A DNA stretch of 64,000 bases from an uncultured Collinsella sp. (GTDB taxonomy: Bacteria > Actinomycetota > Coriobacteriia > Coriobacteriales > Coriobacteriaceae). Shown here piece by piece: positions 1 to 8,237 of this stretch (position 1 is its first letter; each line of letters opens with the position of its first letter). The DNA is taken from contig CAUADW010000001.1 in assembly GCA_958427895.1 (NCBI GenBank), positions 62,001 through 126,000 on the forward strand, in the 5' to 3' direction. A model generated the notes under the pieces. The model was given only the letters and a program-made list of their open reading frames with translations. It was not told where the DNA came from and did not search any database. Position numbers and translations under genes: made by a program.

Positions 1-17
1 TCAGCTGCTCAAACGCA

Positions 18-58
18 AAAACCACCACAAAGGTGCCTGTCCCCTATGCGGTGGTTTT
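18..58. repeat. Palindromic repeat, AACCACC type, copy 1
   Basis: Inverted arms AAAACCACC (18-26) and GGTGGTTTT (50-58) flank a loop containing AAAGGTGCCTGTCCCC. The same 40-bp unit recurs in the opposite orientation at 7660-7700. It lies just 3' of the glycosyltransferase gene and could serve as its terminator. I read it as a short dispersed REP-like palindrome; that is inference. Confidence 0.75.
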
Positions 59-66
59 GGTGGTGG

Positions 67-1362
67 TTATTTGGCGCCTTGCATGACCTCGTCGAGAGTA
101 ACGTTGACGGCGTGCTGCGTCGGGACCCAGTCGACCTTTAGGAACAGAGCAGCCACCGTGATGGGGATATAGCTGAACATAAAGATCGGGAAGGTAAACA
201 GGTTGGTCACTAAACGCCACTTTTGCGCGCAATGAATGTGCTTGTACTCGAAGATGGTCGTGAGTAGCGCCAGGATAAAGAAGGTCTGGTACATCATCAC
301 GAAGGTCATAATGAGCGAGGCGGCACAAGCCTGCATCTCGACCTCGGTGGCCAAGAAGCCGTGCGAAAGCCCACCCACGATAAGGAACGTGGCATTGGCG
401 AGCATAGAGATCAGGGACAGCAGCATGCCCGGAGCGATGGTCATAAACATGTCGTAGGCGGCAAAGCGATGGTAGCGGAAGGTTGACTTGACCAGATGCT
501 TACCGTAGGTAAAGAACACCTGGTAAAAGCCCTTGGTCCACCGCATGCGCTGTTTCCAGGACGCCTTAAACGTCACGGGCTGTTCGTCAAAGAACTCCGC
601 CGGCGCATAACCGATGCGAATGCCGTGAATGGCGCAGAACGTGGTGAACTGAATATCCTCGGTCAGCGTATGGAACTGCCAACCGTGCATGCCCTCGATG
701 ACACTGGCGGAGATAAGGTAGCCCGAACCCGAGACGGCGCAAGACGTCTTGCAGATGTTGCGCGCGTTGTTGAGAAAGCGCGCCTCGCGCAGATACCACG
801 TGGCATTAGCCGCCGAGATCCAGGAACTTCCGAAATTCTTGGAATTGCGGTAGCTCGTGACCACATGGAAACCCTGGTCAAAGGCATCATTCATCTTGGA
901 GACGTAATCGCGGGAGATAACATTGTCGGCGTCGAAGATAAAGTAGCCCTCAAACGTGTCGGGATACTCGTTGAGAATGCGATCGAAACCAAAGTCCATG
1001 ACCCAGCTCTTGCCTTTACGGGCCAGGTCATTGCGCTCATAGACGATGGCGCCCGCCTCGCGCGCGAGCTGTGCCGTGTTATCGGTACAGGCATCGGCGA
1101 CCACGAAGACCTCGATAAGCTCGGACGGATAATCCTGATCCTTGATGGAGCGAACGAGGTTGGCGATCACGGCCTCCTCGTTATGTGCCGCGATAAAGAA
1201 GGCATAACGGTGGAGTTTTTTGGCCTTGGGAGGCGCGACCTCGCCACGAAGAGCGCCAATGACAAAGAAGACCACCTGGTACAGAAAGCAGACCGTGAGC
1301 AGCGTGACGACAATCTGGTTGAAGATCACGATGGGTGTGTTGGTTTGTAAAAAGGCGAGCAT
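67..1362 (-). CDS. Membrane-bound family 2 glycosyltransferase
   Basis: This is a processive-type GT2 enzyme that would polymerise or transfer a sugar from a nucleotide-sugar donor at the cytoplasmic face. From the chosen ATG the protein has 431 residues. An N-terminal membrane helix (about 13-38) is followed by the GT-A domain with the DAD metal site at 144-146, the TED acceptor/base motif at 234-236 and the QRMRW motif at 271-275. Three or more hydrophobic helices follow. This architecture is that of poly-GlcNAc, hyaluronan and cellulose synthase relatives; the product cannot be told. The ATG at 1362 is preferred over the upstream TTG because GGGAG sits 5 bases before it. The gene follows the pseudouridine synthase gene on the same strand. 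Confidence 0.8.
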   Translation of the reverse strand: MLAFLQTNTPIVIFNQIVVTLLTVCFLYQVVFFVIGALRGEVAPPKAKKLHRYAFFIAAHNEEAVIANLVRSIKDQDYPSELIEVFVVADACTDNTAQLAREAGAIVYERNDLARKGKSWVMDFGFDRILNEYPDTFEGYFIFDADNVISRDYVSKMNDAFDQGFHVVTSYRNSKNFGSSWISAANATWYLREARFLNNARNICKTSCAVSGSGYLISASVIEGMHGWQFHTLTEDIQFTTFCAIHGIRIGYAPAEFFDEQPVTFKASWKQRMRWTKGFYQVFFTYGKHLVKSTFRYHRFAAYDMFMTIAPGMLLSLISMLANATFLIVGGLSHGFLATEVEMQACAASLIMTFVMMYQTFFILALLTTIFEYKHIHCAQKWRLVTNLFTFPIFMFSYIPITVAALFLKVDWVPTQHAVNVTLDEVMQGAK

Positions 1363-1444
1363 GCAGGCTCCCAGCAACGCGTTACGTAAACAACCGTATA
1401 TCTTACCGCAGGCTTACCGAGTTCAAGAAACCACCTAATACTGG

Positions 1445-2458
1445 CTAGGCTTCGAGCAGACCGAGCTGCGGAACGATTTCATCTCCAGCGGCCGTGCGAC
1501 CGAGCGAGCGCGGAGCCAGATCGTCGAGAACCGCAGCGAGATCCCACGGTAGCTCGTCGCGGCACTCAATGCGCTCCCCCGTCACGGGATGGTCGAATGC
1601 AACACGCCAGGAATGAAGGAATTGCCTGGTCAGACCCTGATCGGCGCGTGCATCGCACTTGCCGTAGAGCGGATCGCCCACGCAGGCGTGGTTGATATGG
1701 CGCATATGCACGCGAATCTGATGTGTGCGACCCGTAAACAGGTGGCACTCGACGAGCGTATAGCCGTCGTCAAAACGCGTGGAATCGAAGCGCTCGAGGA
1801 CCTTAAAGGTCGTAATGGCCTGGCGCGCGAAAGGATCGTCCGAAACCGCCATCTTGACACGGTCACGCGTAGAACGGGCAATGCCGGTGTTAATGGTGCC
1901 CTCATCCATAGCGATATGTCCGTGAACGAGCGTGATATAGCGACGATCGAGCGTGCGCGTGCGAATGAGATTTTGGAGCGCGCGCTGCGTGTCGTCGTCT
2001 TTTGCCGCAAGCATGAGGCCCGAGGTATCGCGATCTAAACGATGCACGATGCCGGGGCGGTCCTCACCCTGCACGGTACCCAGATGGTCAATGCCGCAGT
2101 GGTAGACCAGAGCGTTCGCAAGCGTGCCGCTCTCGTGGCCATGGGCGGGATGGCACACCAGGCCGCGCTGCTTGGAGAGCACGATGAGGTAGTCGTCCTC
2201 GTAACGGATATCGAGGGGGATGGCCTCGGGAATCACATCAGTGGGATCATGCGGCTCGGGCAGGTCAACCGAGATGCGGTCACCAGAGCGCACAGCATAT
2301 TTTTTTGATAGGCAGGTCTCGCCGTTCACGATTACGGCGCCGCCCTCGATCAGATGCGCGCAGGCAGAGCGCGTGGGGCAGCCGTCGTTGGCACCCAGAA
2401 AGGCGTCGAGACGCTGGCCAGAGCAATCGTCGGCAACAAGAATATGGATGTCGGCCAT
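1445..2458 (-). CDS. RluA/RluD-family pseudouridine synthase
   Basis: The enzyme isomerises uridine to pseudouridine in structured RNA, probably 23S rRNA. It has 337 residues. An S4-like RNA-binding domain lies at about 1-75, and the catalytic domain carries HRLDRDTSGL with the nucleophilic aspartate. GRTHQIRVH, another family motif, lies further on. Its ATG overlaps the lspA stop by one base (TAATG), so the two are translationally coupled. lspA-rluD pairing is common in Gram-positives. Which RluA subfamily and which target position cannot be decided from sequence alone. The C-terminal 40 residues are an extension beyond the fold core. Confidence 0.9.
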   Translation of the reverse strand: MADIHILVADDCSGQRLDAFLGANDGCPTRSACAHLIEGGAVIVNGETCLSKKYAVRSGDRISVDLPEPHDPTDVIPEAIPLDIRYEDDYLIVLSKQRGLVCHPAHGHESGTLANALVYHCGIDHLGTVQGEDRPGIVHRLDRDTSGLMLAAKDDDTQRALQNLIRTRTLDRRYITLVHGHIAMDEGTINTGIARSTRDRVKMAVSDDPFARQAITTFKVLERFDSTRFDDGYTLVECHLFTGRTHQIRVHMRHINHACVGDPLYGKCDARADQGLTRQFLHSWRVAFDHPVTGERIECRDELPWDLAAVLDDLAPRSLGRTAAGDEIVPQLGLLEA

Positions 2459-3057
2459 TAACGCTCATTCCTTTCGCGAATCTTGCGGGCACGCTCCCCA
2501 CGCTGCTTGGCTTTGCGCCTGGCGCGGGCCTCATCACGGGCATTGAGCTCGGCAGTCGCATCGACTTCGCGGGCCGCAGGGCTCAAGAACATGTAGCCGA
2601 TGAGGGCAAGCACAACGCCTACGGTGATGCCGATATCGGCCACGTTAAAGACGGGAAAGTCGATGAAGGTGGTGGCAATAAAATCGGTCACAAAGCCAAA
2701 AGCCAGGCGATCGATCGCGTTGCCAATGGCGCCACCCACGACCATAGCCATGCCCACAACCTCCAAGCGAGCAAGCTGGGGCGTGCGAAGCAAGTACACG
2801 GCAATGGCGACAATGACCGCAAGCGCCAGCAAAGCGAACGCAACGCCATGCCCCTCGCCCATGCTAAAGGCAGCACCGATATTACGGACAAACATAAAGT
2901 CAATGACACCGGGGATGACGGTCACATGCAAAGCGTCGCCCACGGCACGAACCGCAAGCTTGGTCAGCTGGTCAAGAAGCAGCACAACCAGCGCCACCCC
3001 ACCAGCAACACCCAACCGCCAACGCAAAGGCGGCGTCATACCCCCAGCACGACCCAA
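2458..3057 (-). CDS. lspA: Lipoprotein signal peptidase (signal peptidase II)
   Basis: This inner-membrane aspartyl protease cleaves the signal peptide from diacylglyceryl-modified prolipoproteins. It has 199 residues, four hydrophobic helices, and both catalytic aspartates: NAIDRL and FNVADIGI. The conserved N of VRNIGAAFS is also present. The C-terminal 40 residues are a highly basic, arginine-rich cytoplasmic tail (after about residue 160) that is longer than in the E. coli enzyme. The TTG start is chosen because AGGGG lies six bases upstream; an internal ATG six codons later has no well-placed ribosome site. Client lipoproteins in this window are those at 43048 and 55734. Confidence 0.93.
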   Translation of the reverse strand: MGRAGGMTPPLRWRLGVAGGVALVVLLLDQLTKLAVRAVGDALHVTVIPGVIDFMFVRNIGAAFSMGEGHGVAFALLALAVIVAIAVYLLRTPQLARLEVVGMAMVVGGAIGNAIDRLAFGFVTDFIATTFIDFPVFNVADIGITVGVVLALIGYMFLSPAAREVDATAELNARDEARARRKAKQRGERARKIRERNER

Positions 3058-3169
3058 ATCAATCCCCTACCCTCAAGAACATCGAATTCCGTTTAACGCA
3101 ATTAACCATCTTATATTGCCACACGCAGAGCGCACGACATATTCGCTAACGCCAGATAAATAACCAGCA

Positions 3170-3211
3170 TAAAAAGAAAGCGGCATTCCGAAAAACAGAA
3201 TGCCGCTTTTA
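3170..3211 (-). terminator. Intrinsic terminator of ileS
   Basis: Twelve-base arms (3177-3188 and 3198-3209, AAAGCGGCATTC and its complement) are followed on the minus strand by TTTCTTTTT. It lies 70 bases past the ileS stop. Confidence 0.88.
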
Positions 3212-3279
3212 TTCAGCGGAGCAAATGGGCCGAAGGCGTCCAAATTCTCCCAATAACTAAAATGCCGAGTTACCGTGCC

Positions 3280-6081
3280 TTAAAGGGCATTCGCGCAGCG
3301 CTTGCAGATATGTGCGTGGCCGTTGTACTCGCCGACGGTGGTGCGGTAGTTCCAGCAACGGTCACAGCACTCGCCCTCGGCTGCCTCGATGGCAACGGAG
3401 AGTTCCTCGCCCTGGGTCAGCTCAACATCGGAAACGATGTAGAACTCGGCCAGGTCGACGGCCTTATCACCGGTCAGCAGCGCGTACATCTCGGCGGGAA
3501 CGACCGCCTTGACGCGGACCTGCTGGCTCTTGGTGAAGGTACCGGCGGAGCGGGCATCCTCAAGGGCCTTGGTCACGGCGCTACGGAGCTCGAGTGAAGC
3601 CTCGAGCACGCCCTCAAACTCATTGGCCTCGTCGAACGTGATGGGCGACTTGTACCAATCGAGCAGCGCGGCGTACTTCTGGTGATCGACGCAGCCGGCG
3701 GGCGCATAGGCCATGGCCTCGTCGACCGTGTAGGTCAGGATCGGCTGAAGGTCGCGCATGAGCATCGAGAAGAGCTCGGCCAGCACGGTCTGGGCGCTGC
3801 GGCGCTCGAGCGAGCCGGGCTTCTCACAGTACAGACGGTCCTTCAGGGCGTCGAGATACACGTTGGAGAGCTCGGTAACCACGAAGTCGTAGAGCGCACG
3901 GTAGGCGCGCGGGAACTCGTAGCTGGCGTAGGCATCGTCGACCTCGGCCTGAACCTGGGTCAGACGGGCAACCATGAGCTTGTCGAGCGGCAGCAGGTCG
4001 GCAAAGGCGACGCCGTCGGTCTCGGGCTCAAACTGACCCTCGAGCTCGGAGAGCAGGAAGCGCAGCGTGTTGCGGAAACGACGGTAGGCATCGGACGTAC
4101 GAGCAAGAATCTCGTGGTCGATGGACACGTCGGAGCTGGTATCGACAGATGCAACCCACAGACGGATGATGTCGGCGCCCATCTCGTCGCAGACCTTATT
4201 GGGGTCGATGACGTTGCCGAGCGACTTGGACATCTTTCGACCCTGGCCGTCGAGGGTGAAGCCCTGCGAGACGACCGCCTTGTACGGAGCGTGGCCATTG
4301 GCACCCACCGAGGTGAGCAACGAGCTCTGGAACCAACCGCGGTGCTGGTCGGAGCCCTCGAGATACACGTCCGCCGGATACTCCAGCTCGGGACGGTACT
4401 CGCAGACGGCCTTCCAGGAGACGCCGGAATCCCACCACACGTCGAGGATGTCCTTATCGGCCTTGAGGTGATGGCCGCCGCACTTGGGGCAGACGCAGGC
4501 CTCGCCCAGGTAGCTCTCGGGAGCGTCGGTGAACCAGGCGTCGGAGCCCTTCTCGTGGAAGAGCTTGATGACGGCGTCGAGCGTGGCGTCGTTCATAACC
4601 TTCTCGCCGCAGTCGGCGCAAGTGTAGCTCGGGATAGGCACGCCCCAGTTGCGCTGACGGCTGATGCACCAGTCGGGACGCTGCTCGACCATGGCGCCGA
4701 TGCGGTTGGCGGCGTGAGCCGGATACCACTTGACGTTCTCGCGAACCTCCTTGCCAGCCTGCTCACGCAAGCCGGTCTTGTCCATCGAGACAAACCACTG
4801 GTCGGTAGCACGGAAGAGCACCGGGTGCTTGCAGCGCCAGCAGTGCGGATAGCTGTGCGTAATCTTCTTCTCGAGGACCAGGGTACCGCGCTCGCGCAGG
4901 AACTCGATGATGTGCGGGTTGGCCTCATCGGTATCCATACCGCTGAAGGGGCCACCGGTGCCAAACTCCTCGCCGGTGTAGAACTTGCCGTCGTCATCGA
5001 CCGGCATGCAGATGTCGGTGATGCCCTCCTTGAGGCACGCGAAGTAGTCATCGACGCCGTGACCGGGCGAGTTGTGGACGATACCGGTACCGTCATCGAC
5101 ACCGACGTAATCGGCCAGCAGCGCCACGCCCTCAACGCCGTCAAAGATCGGCTGCTTGTAGTGGATGTGGTGGAAGGTCTCGGCGGGAACCACGTAGGGC
5201 TTTCCGTCGACCATAACCGGGGTGTACTCCCAGCCAAACTCCTCGCAGCACTTGGGAGCCAGGTCCTCAAGCATGACCTCGGCACGGCCATCGTGCTCAA
5301 CGGCGACATAGGCGGCGCCGGGCTTAAGGGAAACGGCCTGGTCGGAGGGGATGGTCCACGGCGTGGTCGTCCAGATGATAAAGTCGACCGGGCCATCGAA
5401 GTTCTCGAGGCCGGCGGGCTTGGAGGTCATCTCAAAGCGCACGAAGATGGACGGGCTCGTCTCGTCGGAGTACTCGATCTCGGCCTCGGCCAGCGCGGTG
5501 TGGCAGTGCTTGCACCAGTGAACCGGCTTGTGGCCGCGATAGATCATGCCCTTATCGAACATGGCCTTAAAGACCTCGATATCGGCAGCATCATGCTGGT
5601 GATAGAGCGTCAGATAGGGGTTGTCCCAGTCGCCGAGCACGCCCAGACGACGGAAGCCGGCCTTCTGGAGCTCGATGTTCTCGACAGCGAACTCGTTGCA
5701 GAGCTCACGAATCTTGGCCGTGGGGGTCTGGTTGAACTTCTCGGTGCCGAGCTTCTCCTCGACCTTGTGCTCGATCGGCTGGCCGTGGCAGTCCCAACCG
5801 GGGACATAAGGAACCTCATAACCCTGCATCATCCAGTAGCGGTTGATCATGTCCTTGGAGATCTTGTTCATGGCGTGGCCGATGTGGATCGGGCCGTTGG
5901 CGTACGGAGGACCGTCGTGCAGCACGAACTTCTTATGACCCTCGTTCTTCTTCAGAACCTGCTCGTAGACCTTGTTGTCCTGCCAGTCCTTGAGTCGCTT
6001 GGGCTCGGACTTGGAAAGACCGGCACGCATGGGAAAACCGGTTTTGGGCAGATTCATCGTCTGCTTGTACTCGTTTGCCAC
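3280..6081 (-). CDS. ileS: Isoleucyl-tRNA synthetase
   Basis: This class Ia synthetase charges tRNA-Ile in the cytoplasm. The start is the GTG at 6081: it follows GAAAGGGG by a short spacer and gives VANEYKQTMNLPKTGFP, matching the usual IleS N-terminus. The open frame continues 35 codons upstream, but that part lies in the T-box leader. The protein has 933 residues, the normal bacterial length. The HIGH motif is at 66-69 (GPIHIGH), a KMSKSLGN loop follows in the second half, and the C-terminus carries a four-cysteine zinc finger (CDRCWNY ... CKRC). A CP1 editing domain is present. It is the bacterial, mupirocin-sensitive-like type by length; sensitivity itself was not tested. Its expression should depend on uncharged tRNA-Ile. 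Confidence 0.97.
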   Translation of the reverse strand: MANEYKQTMNLPKTGFPMRAGLSKSEPKRLKDWQDNKVYEQVLKKNEGHKKFVLHDGPPYANGPIHIGHAMNKISKDMINRYWMMQGYEVPYVPGWDCHGQPIEHKVEEKLGTEKFNQTPTAKIRELCNEFAVENIELQKAGFRRLGVLGDWDNPYLTLYHQHDAADIEVFKAMFDKGMIYRGHKPVHWCKHCHTALAEAEIEYSDETSPSIFVRFEMTSKPAGLENFDGPVDFIIWTTTPWTIPSDQAVSLKPGAAYVAVEHDGRAEVMLEDLAPKCCEEFGWEYTPVMVDGKPYVVPAETFHHIHYKQPIFDGVEGVALLADYVGVDDGTGIVHNSPGHGVDDYFACLKEGITDICMPVDDDGKFYTGEEFGTGGPFSGMDTDEANPHIIEFLRERGTLVLEKKITHSYPHCWRCKHPVLFRATDQWFVSMDKTGLREQAGKEVRENVKWYPAHAANRIGAMVEQRPDWCISRQRNWGVPIPSYTCADCGEKVMNDATLDAVIKLFHEKGSDAWFTDAPESYLGEACVCPKCGGHHLKADKDILDVWWDSGVSWKAVCEYRPELEYPADVYLEGSDQHRGWFQSSLLTSVGANGHAPYKAVVSQGFTLDGQGRKMSKSLGNVIDPNKVCDEMGADIIRLWVASVDTSSDVSIDHEILARTSDAYRRFRNTLRFLLSELEGQFEPETDGVAFADLLPLDKLMVARLTQVQAEVDDAYASYEFPRAYRALYDFVVTELSNVYLDALKDRLYCEKPGSLERRSAQTVLAELFSMLMRDLQPILTYTVDEAMAYAPAGCVDHQKYAALLDWYKSPITFDEANEFEGVLEASLELRSAVTKALEDARSAGTFTKSQQVRVKAVVPAEMYALLTGDKAVDLAEFYIVSDVELTQGEELSVAIEAAEGECCDRCWNYRTTVGEYNGHAHICKRCANAL

Positions 6082-6123
6082 GGTACCCCTTTCATATCGT
6101 GGGCGCGCACGCCCGTTGGGCAC

Positions 6124-6427
6124 CAAAAAAGCGCCCGTCCCTACAAGCTGGGACGAAGCGCCACGAAACGGACTGTACGCCCGCAAAAGCTCTTCGCTTA
6201 ACCACCCAGCTTAGATGCCCTCGCCCGCGTATTCGCGCGCTCGCATCCGTTACTCGGCTGGCCTATATCGACGACCATCTCGGCGATATCTACTAAGACG
6301 TGCCTGTACGGCGCGCCCGTTGGGACCGCAGCTCCGGGGTGATTTTCATCGGTCGCATGCACGGGTTCTCAGCGCTCCCCGCTCTCTGTAGCATGCGGAC
6401 GGCCGACTACTCGTCCCCATCAACGCT
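6124..6427 (-). promoter_or_regulatory. T-box riboswitch (tRNA-Ile) with terminator
   Basis: Read on the minus strand, the leader shows T-box landmarks in order. GACGAGTAGT and AGAGAGCGGG form Stem I, followed by GCTGAGAACCCG. GAAAATCACC carries an ATC isoleucine specifier (6343-6341). The T-box core GCTGGGTGGTTAAGCG (GGGTGGT at 6207-6201) offers the tRNA-tail bulge. A terminator pairs CGTCCC with GGGACG and ends in six T (6130-6125). It sits directly ahead of ileS, as expected. Uncharged tRNA-Ile should favour read-through. Confidence 0.9.
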
Positions 6428-6437
6428 TATGCGGAGT

Positions 6438-6466
6438 ATGCTAGCACGTTCCGCGCCGGCGAAAAA
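6438..6466 (-). promoter_or_regulatory. Likely ileS promoter
   Basis: A -10 TAGCAT (6443-6438) and a weak -35 TTTTTC (6466-6461) are 17 bases apart, and place the transcript start just ahead of the T-box Stem I. Confidence 0.5.
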
Positions 6467-6567
6467 CCCTCAACACTGGTTTTATACGTTCGAAATTTCT
6501 CGCGGCTGTGGACCTTCTCTAGGAGCAAAATACCTGAAAGCACTTTATCGAAAGAAAGAAGGTTGCC
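6467..6567. other. Divergent gap between ileS promoter and polyol dehydrogenase
   Basis: This stretch holds the upstream region of the gene at 6568, with AGAAGG as its ribosome site. TTATAC (6482-6487) is a possible -10 without a good -35. I see no further structure. Confidence 0.4.
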
Positions 6568-7650
6568 ATGCGCACGATTGGAATGAGTGATTATACCGTT
6601 GGCGAGGATTGCTTTACCGAGCTGCCCGCCGCACTGGCCGAGTACGGAGCGACCAAGGTCGCTATCATTGGCGGCAAGCGAGCCCTGGCTGCGGCGCTGC
6701 CGGGAATCGAGGCGGCACTTGAAGGTACCGATGTCGAGGTCCTGGAGACGCGCGTCTATGGCACCAACAGTACGCGTGCCAATATCGCCAAGGTCGTGAA
6801 CTCCCCTGCCTGCCAGGAAGCCGACGTGCTCATCGCATGCGGCGGCGGCAAGGCGCTCGACACCGTGAAGACCGCAGCCATCGAGCTCAAGAAGATCGTC
6901 TTCACCGTCCCGACGATCTGTTCTAACTGCTCCGCCGCGACCGCCATTGCCGTCGTGTACAACGTCGACGGCTCGCTCGAGGGCTATTCGTACCCCAACC
7001 GACCCGCGCACATCTTCATCAACCCCAAGATCATCGCCGAGGCACCGGCAGAGTACTTCTGGGCCGGCGTGGGCGATGCCCTGTCTAAGCAGCCCGAGGT
7101 CGAATACGCCACGAGCGCCGGCAACCTAGAGCACACGGCAGGCCTTGGCCTGGCACTCGCCCATACCTGCTCCGAGCCGCTGTTTACCTATGGTGTGCAG
7201 GGTCTTGAGGATGTGCGCCAGAATCTGTCGAGCGAGGCCGTCAAGCAGATCGCGCTCGACATCGTGGTCAACACGGGCTATGTCTCGAACCTGACCAACC
7301 AAAACGATTACTACTACAACTCGAGCGTGGCGCACGCGTTCTACAACGCTACCTGCAGCATTCCGCGTGAGGGCACCTACCTGCATGGCGAGGTCGTGAG
7401 CCTGGGCGTGCTGGTACTGTTTGCCTATACGGGCGATACCGAGAACCTTGAGCGCTACGCCGCCTTTAACAAGCAGATGGGGCTGCCCGTAACGCTTGAG
7501 CAGGTTGGCCTTACCGAGGCAGATATCCCGGCCCTGTGCGAATACGCGCACGCCACCAACGAGTGGAAGCAGGGAAACCCCGAGCCCTTCACCGACGAAA
7601 AATTCGCCGCCGCCATCAAGGCTGCCAACGCCTACGGCCACACGCTCTAG
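6568..7650 (+). CDS. Iron-containing alcohol/glycerol dehydrogenase family enzyme
   Basis: This is an NAD-dependent dehydrogenase of the glycerol dehydrogenase branch, oxidising a polyol or similar alcohol in the cytoplasm. It has 360 residues, the family length. A Rossmann-like N-terminal half carries the GGGKALDTVK nucleotide-binding turn, and PTICSNCSAAT matches the family's PT.astda site. The metal ligands appear to be the aspartate of GVGDALSK and histidines of SVAHAFYN and YLHGEVVSLG. AGAAGG precedes the ATG. It is a lone plus-strand gene, so neighbours give no substrate clue; glycerol is only the default guess. Confidence 0.82.
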   Translation: MRTIGMSDYTVGEDCFTELPAALAEYGATKVAIIGGKRALAAALPGIEAALEGTDVEVLETRVYGTNSTRANIAKVVNSPACQEADVLIACGGGKALDTVKTAAIELKKIVFTVPTICSNCSAATAIAVVYNVDGSLEGYSYPNRPAHIFINPKIIAEAPAEYFWAGVGDALSKQPEVEYATSAGNLEHTAGLGLALAHTCSEPLFTYGVQGLEDVRQNLSSEAVKQIALDIVVNTGYVSNLTNQNDYYYNSSVAHAFYNATCSIPREGTYLHGEVVSLGVLVLFAYTGDTENLERYAAFNKQMGLPVTLEQVGLTEADIPALCEYAHATNEWKQGNPEPFTDEKFAAAIKAANAYGHTL

Positions 7651-7659
7651 GACTGGCCC

Positions 7660-7700
7660 AAAACCACCACAAAGGGGACAGGCACCTTTCTGGTGGTTTT
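7660..7700. repeat. Palindromic repeat, AACCACC type, copy 2 (probable bidirectional terminator)
   Basis: Arms AAACCACCA (7661-7669) and TGGTGGTTT (7691-7699) flank a loop with AAAGGGGACAGGCACCTTT. It is the reverse orientation of the unit at 18-58. It fills the gap between two convergent genes and ends in a T run on the plus strand, so it probably terminates both. Confidence 0.78.
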
Positions 7701-8156
7701 TTATTGATCCAGCATGTTGGGGTCGAACTCGCTTGCCGGGATCACGCGGTACCCGTGACGCAGCAGCAGGTCGACGAAAACACCGTTGCCCGCGGTGAGC
7801 GTACCGCTAAAGGTGCCGTCGTAGATGTGACCCGCACCGCACGAGGGGCTGCGGTCCTGAAGGATGCACGCGACTATCTCTTCCGGTCCGCCTGCCTGCT
7901 CGCACATATCAAGCGCGCGCTGAGCACCCTGGCGAAACTCGCGATCGACTGAGGTACCCTCGCAGGTACGGACCTCGCCGTTCACAATCTCGGACGGCTT
8001 GCGCGGCGTGGGCAGGCCCCCAAAGACCTCAGGGCAAACCAAGAGGACCTCGGTCCCTGTACGCTCGCAGGCCTCTGCCAACTCGCGATGATAGTTGTCG
8101 AGCCCGTTATACTTGCAGCTCTCGCCCATCAAGCAGGCGCTCACCACGATCTTCAT
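7701..8156 (-). CDS. DUF523 family protein
   Basis: This is a small cytoplasmic protein of 151 residues and unproven function. The family's cysteine motifs are present: SACLMGESCKYNG near the N-terminus and DRSPSCG near residue 110. The conserved cysteines suggest metal or substrate thiol binding, which is inference. The ATG at 8156 is preferred over one five codons upstream because GAGAGGG is spaced correctly only for the inner start. It follows ftsH on the same strand, but a terminator lies between, so it likely has its own promoter or is read through. Confidence 0.82.
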   Translation of the reverse strand: MKIVVSACLMGESCKYNGLDNYHRELAEACERTGTEVLLVCPEVFGGLPTPRKPSEIVNGEVRTCEGTSVDREFRQGAQRALDMCEQAGGPEEIVACILQDRSPSCGAGHIYDGTFSGTLTAGNGVFVDLLLRHGYRVIPASEFDPNMLDQ

Positions 8157-8171
8157 TTCCATCCCTCTCAA

Positions 8172-8211
8172 GCAAAACGCCCCATTTGAGAAAGCTGCTC
8201 AAATGGGGCGT
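8172..8211 (-). terminator. Intrinsic terminator of ftsH
   Basis: Perfect 14-base arms (8177-8190 and 8198-8211, ACGCCCCATTTGAG) are followed on the minus strand by TTTT. It lies directly after the ftsH stop. Confidence 0.88.
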
Positions 8212-8237
8212 CGGCGTTTACTGGCTCGACCGCGGCT

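Noticed and set aside
6082..6186. N-terminal extension of IleS
   Set aside because: The extra 35 codons lie over the T-box terminator and precede a good ribosome site and the conserved N-terminus.
3682..6201. 839-codon plus-strand open frame opposite ileS
   Set aside because: It is antisense to a clear synthetase, low-complexity (Val/Leu/Gly/Asp-rich), and has no domain; GC-rich coding DNA produces such mirrors.
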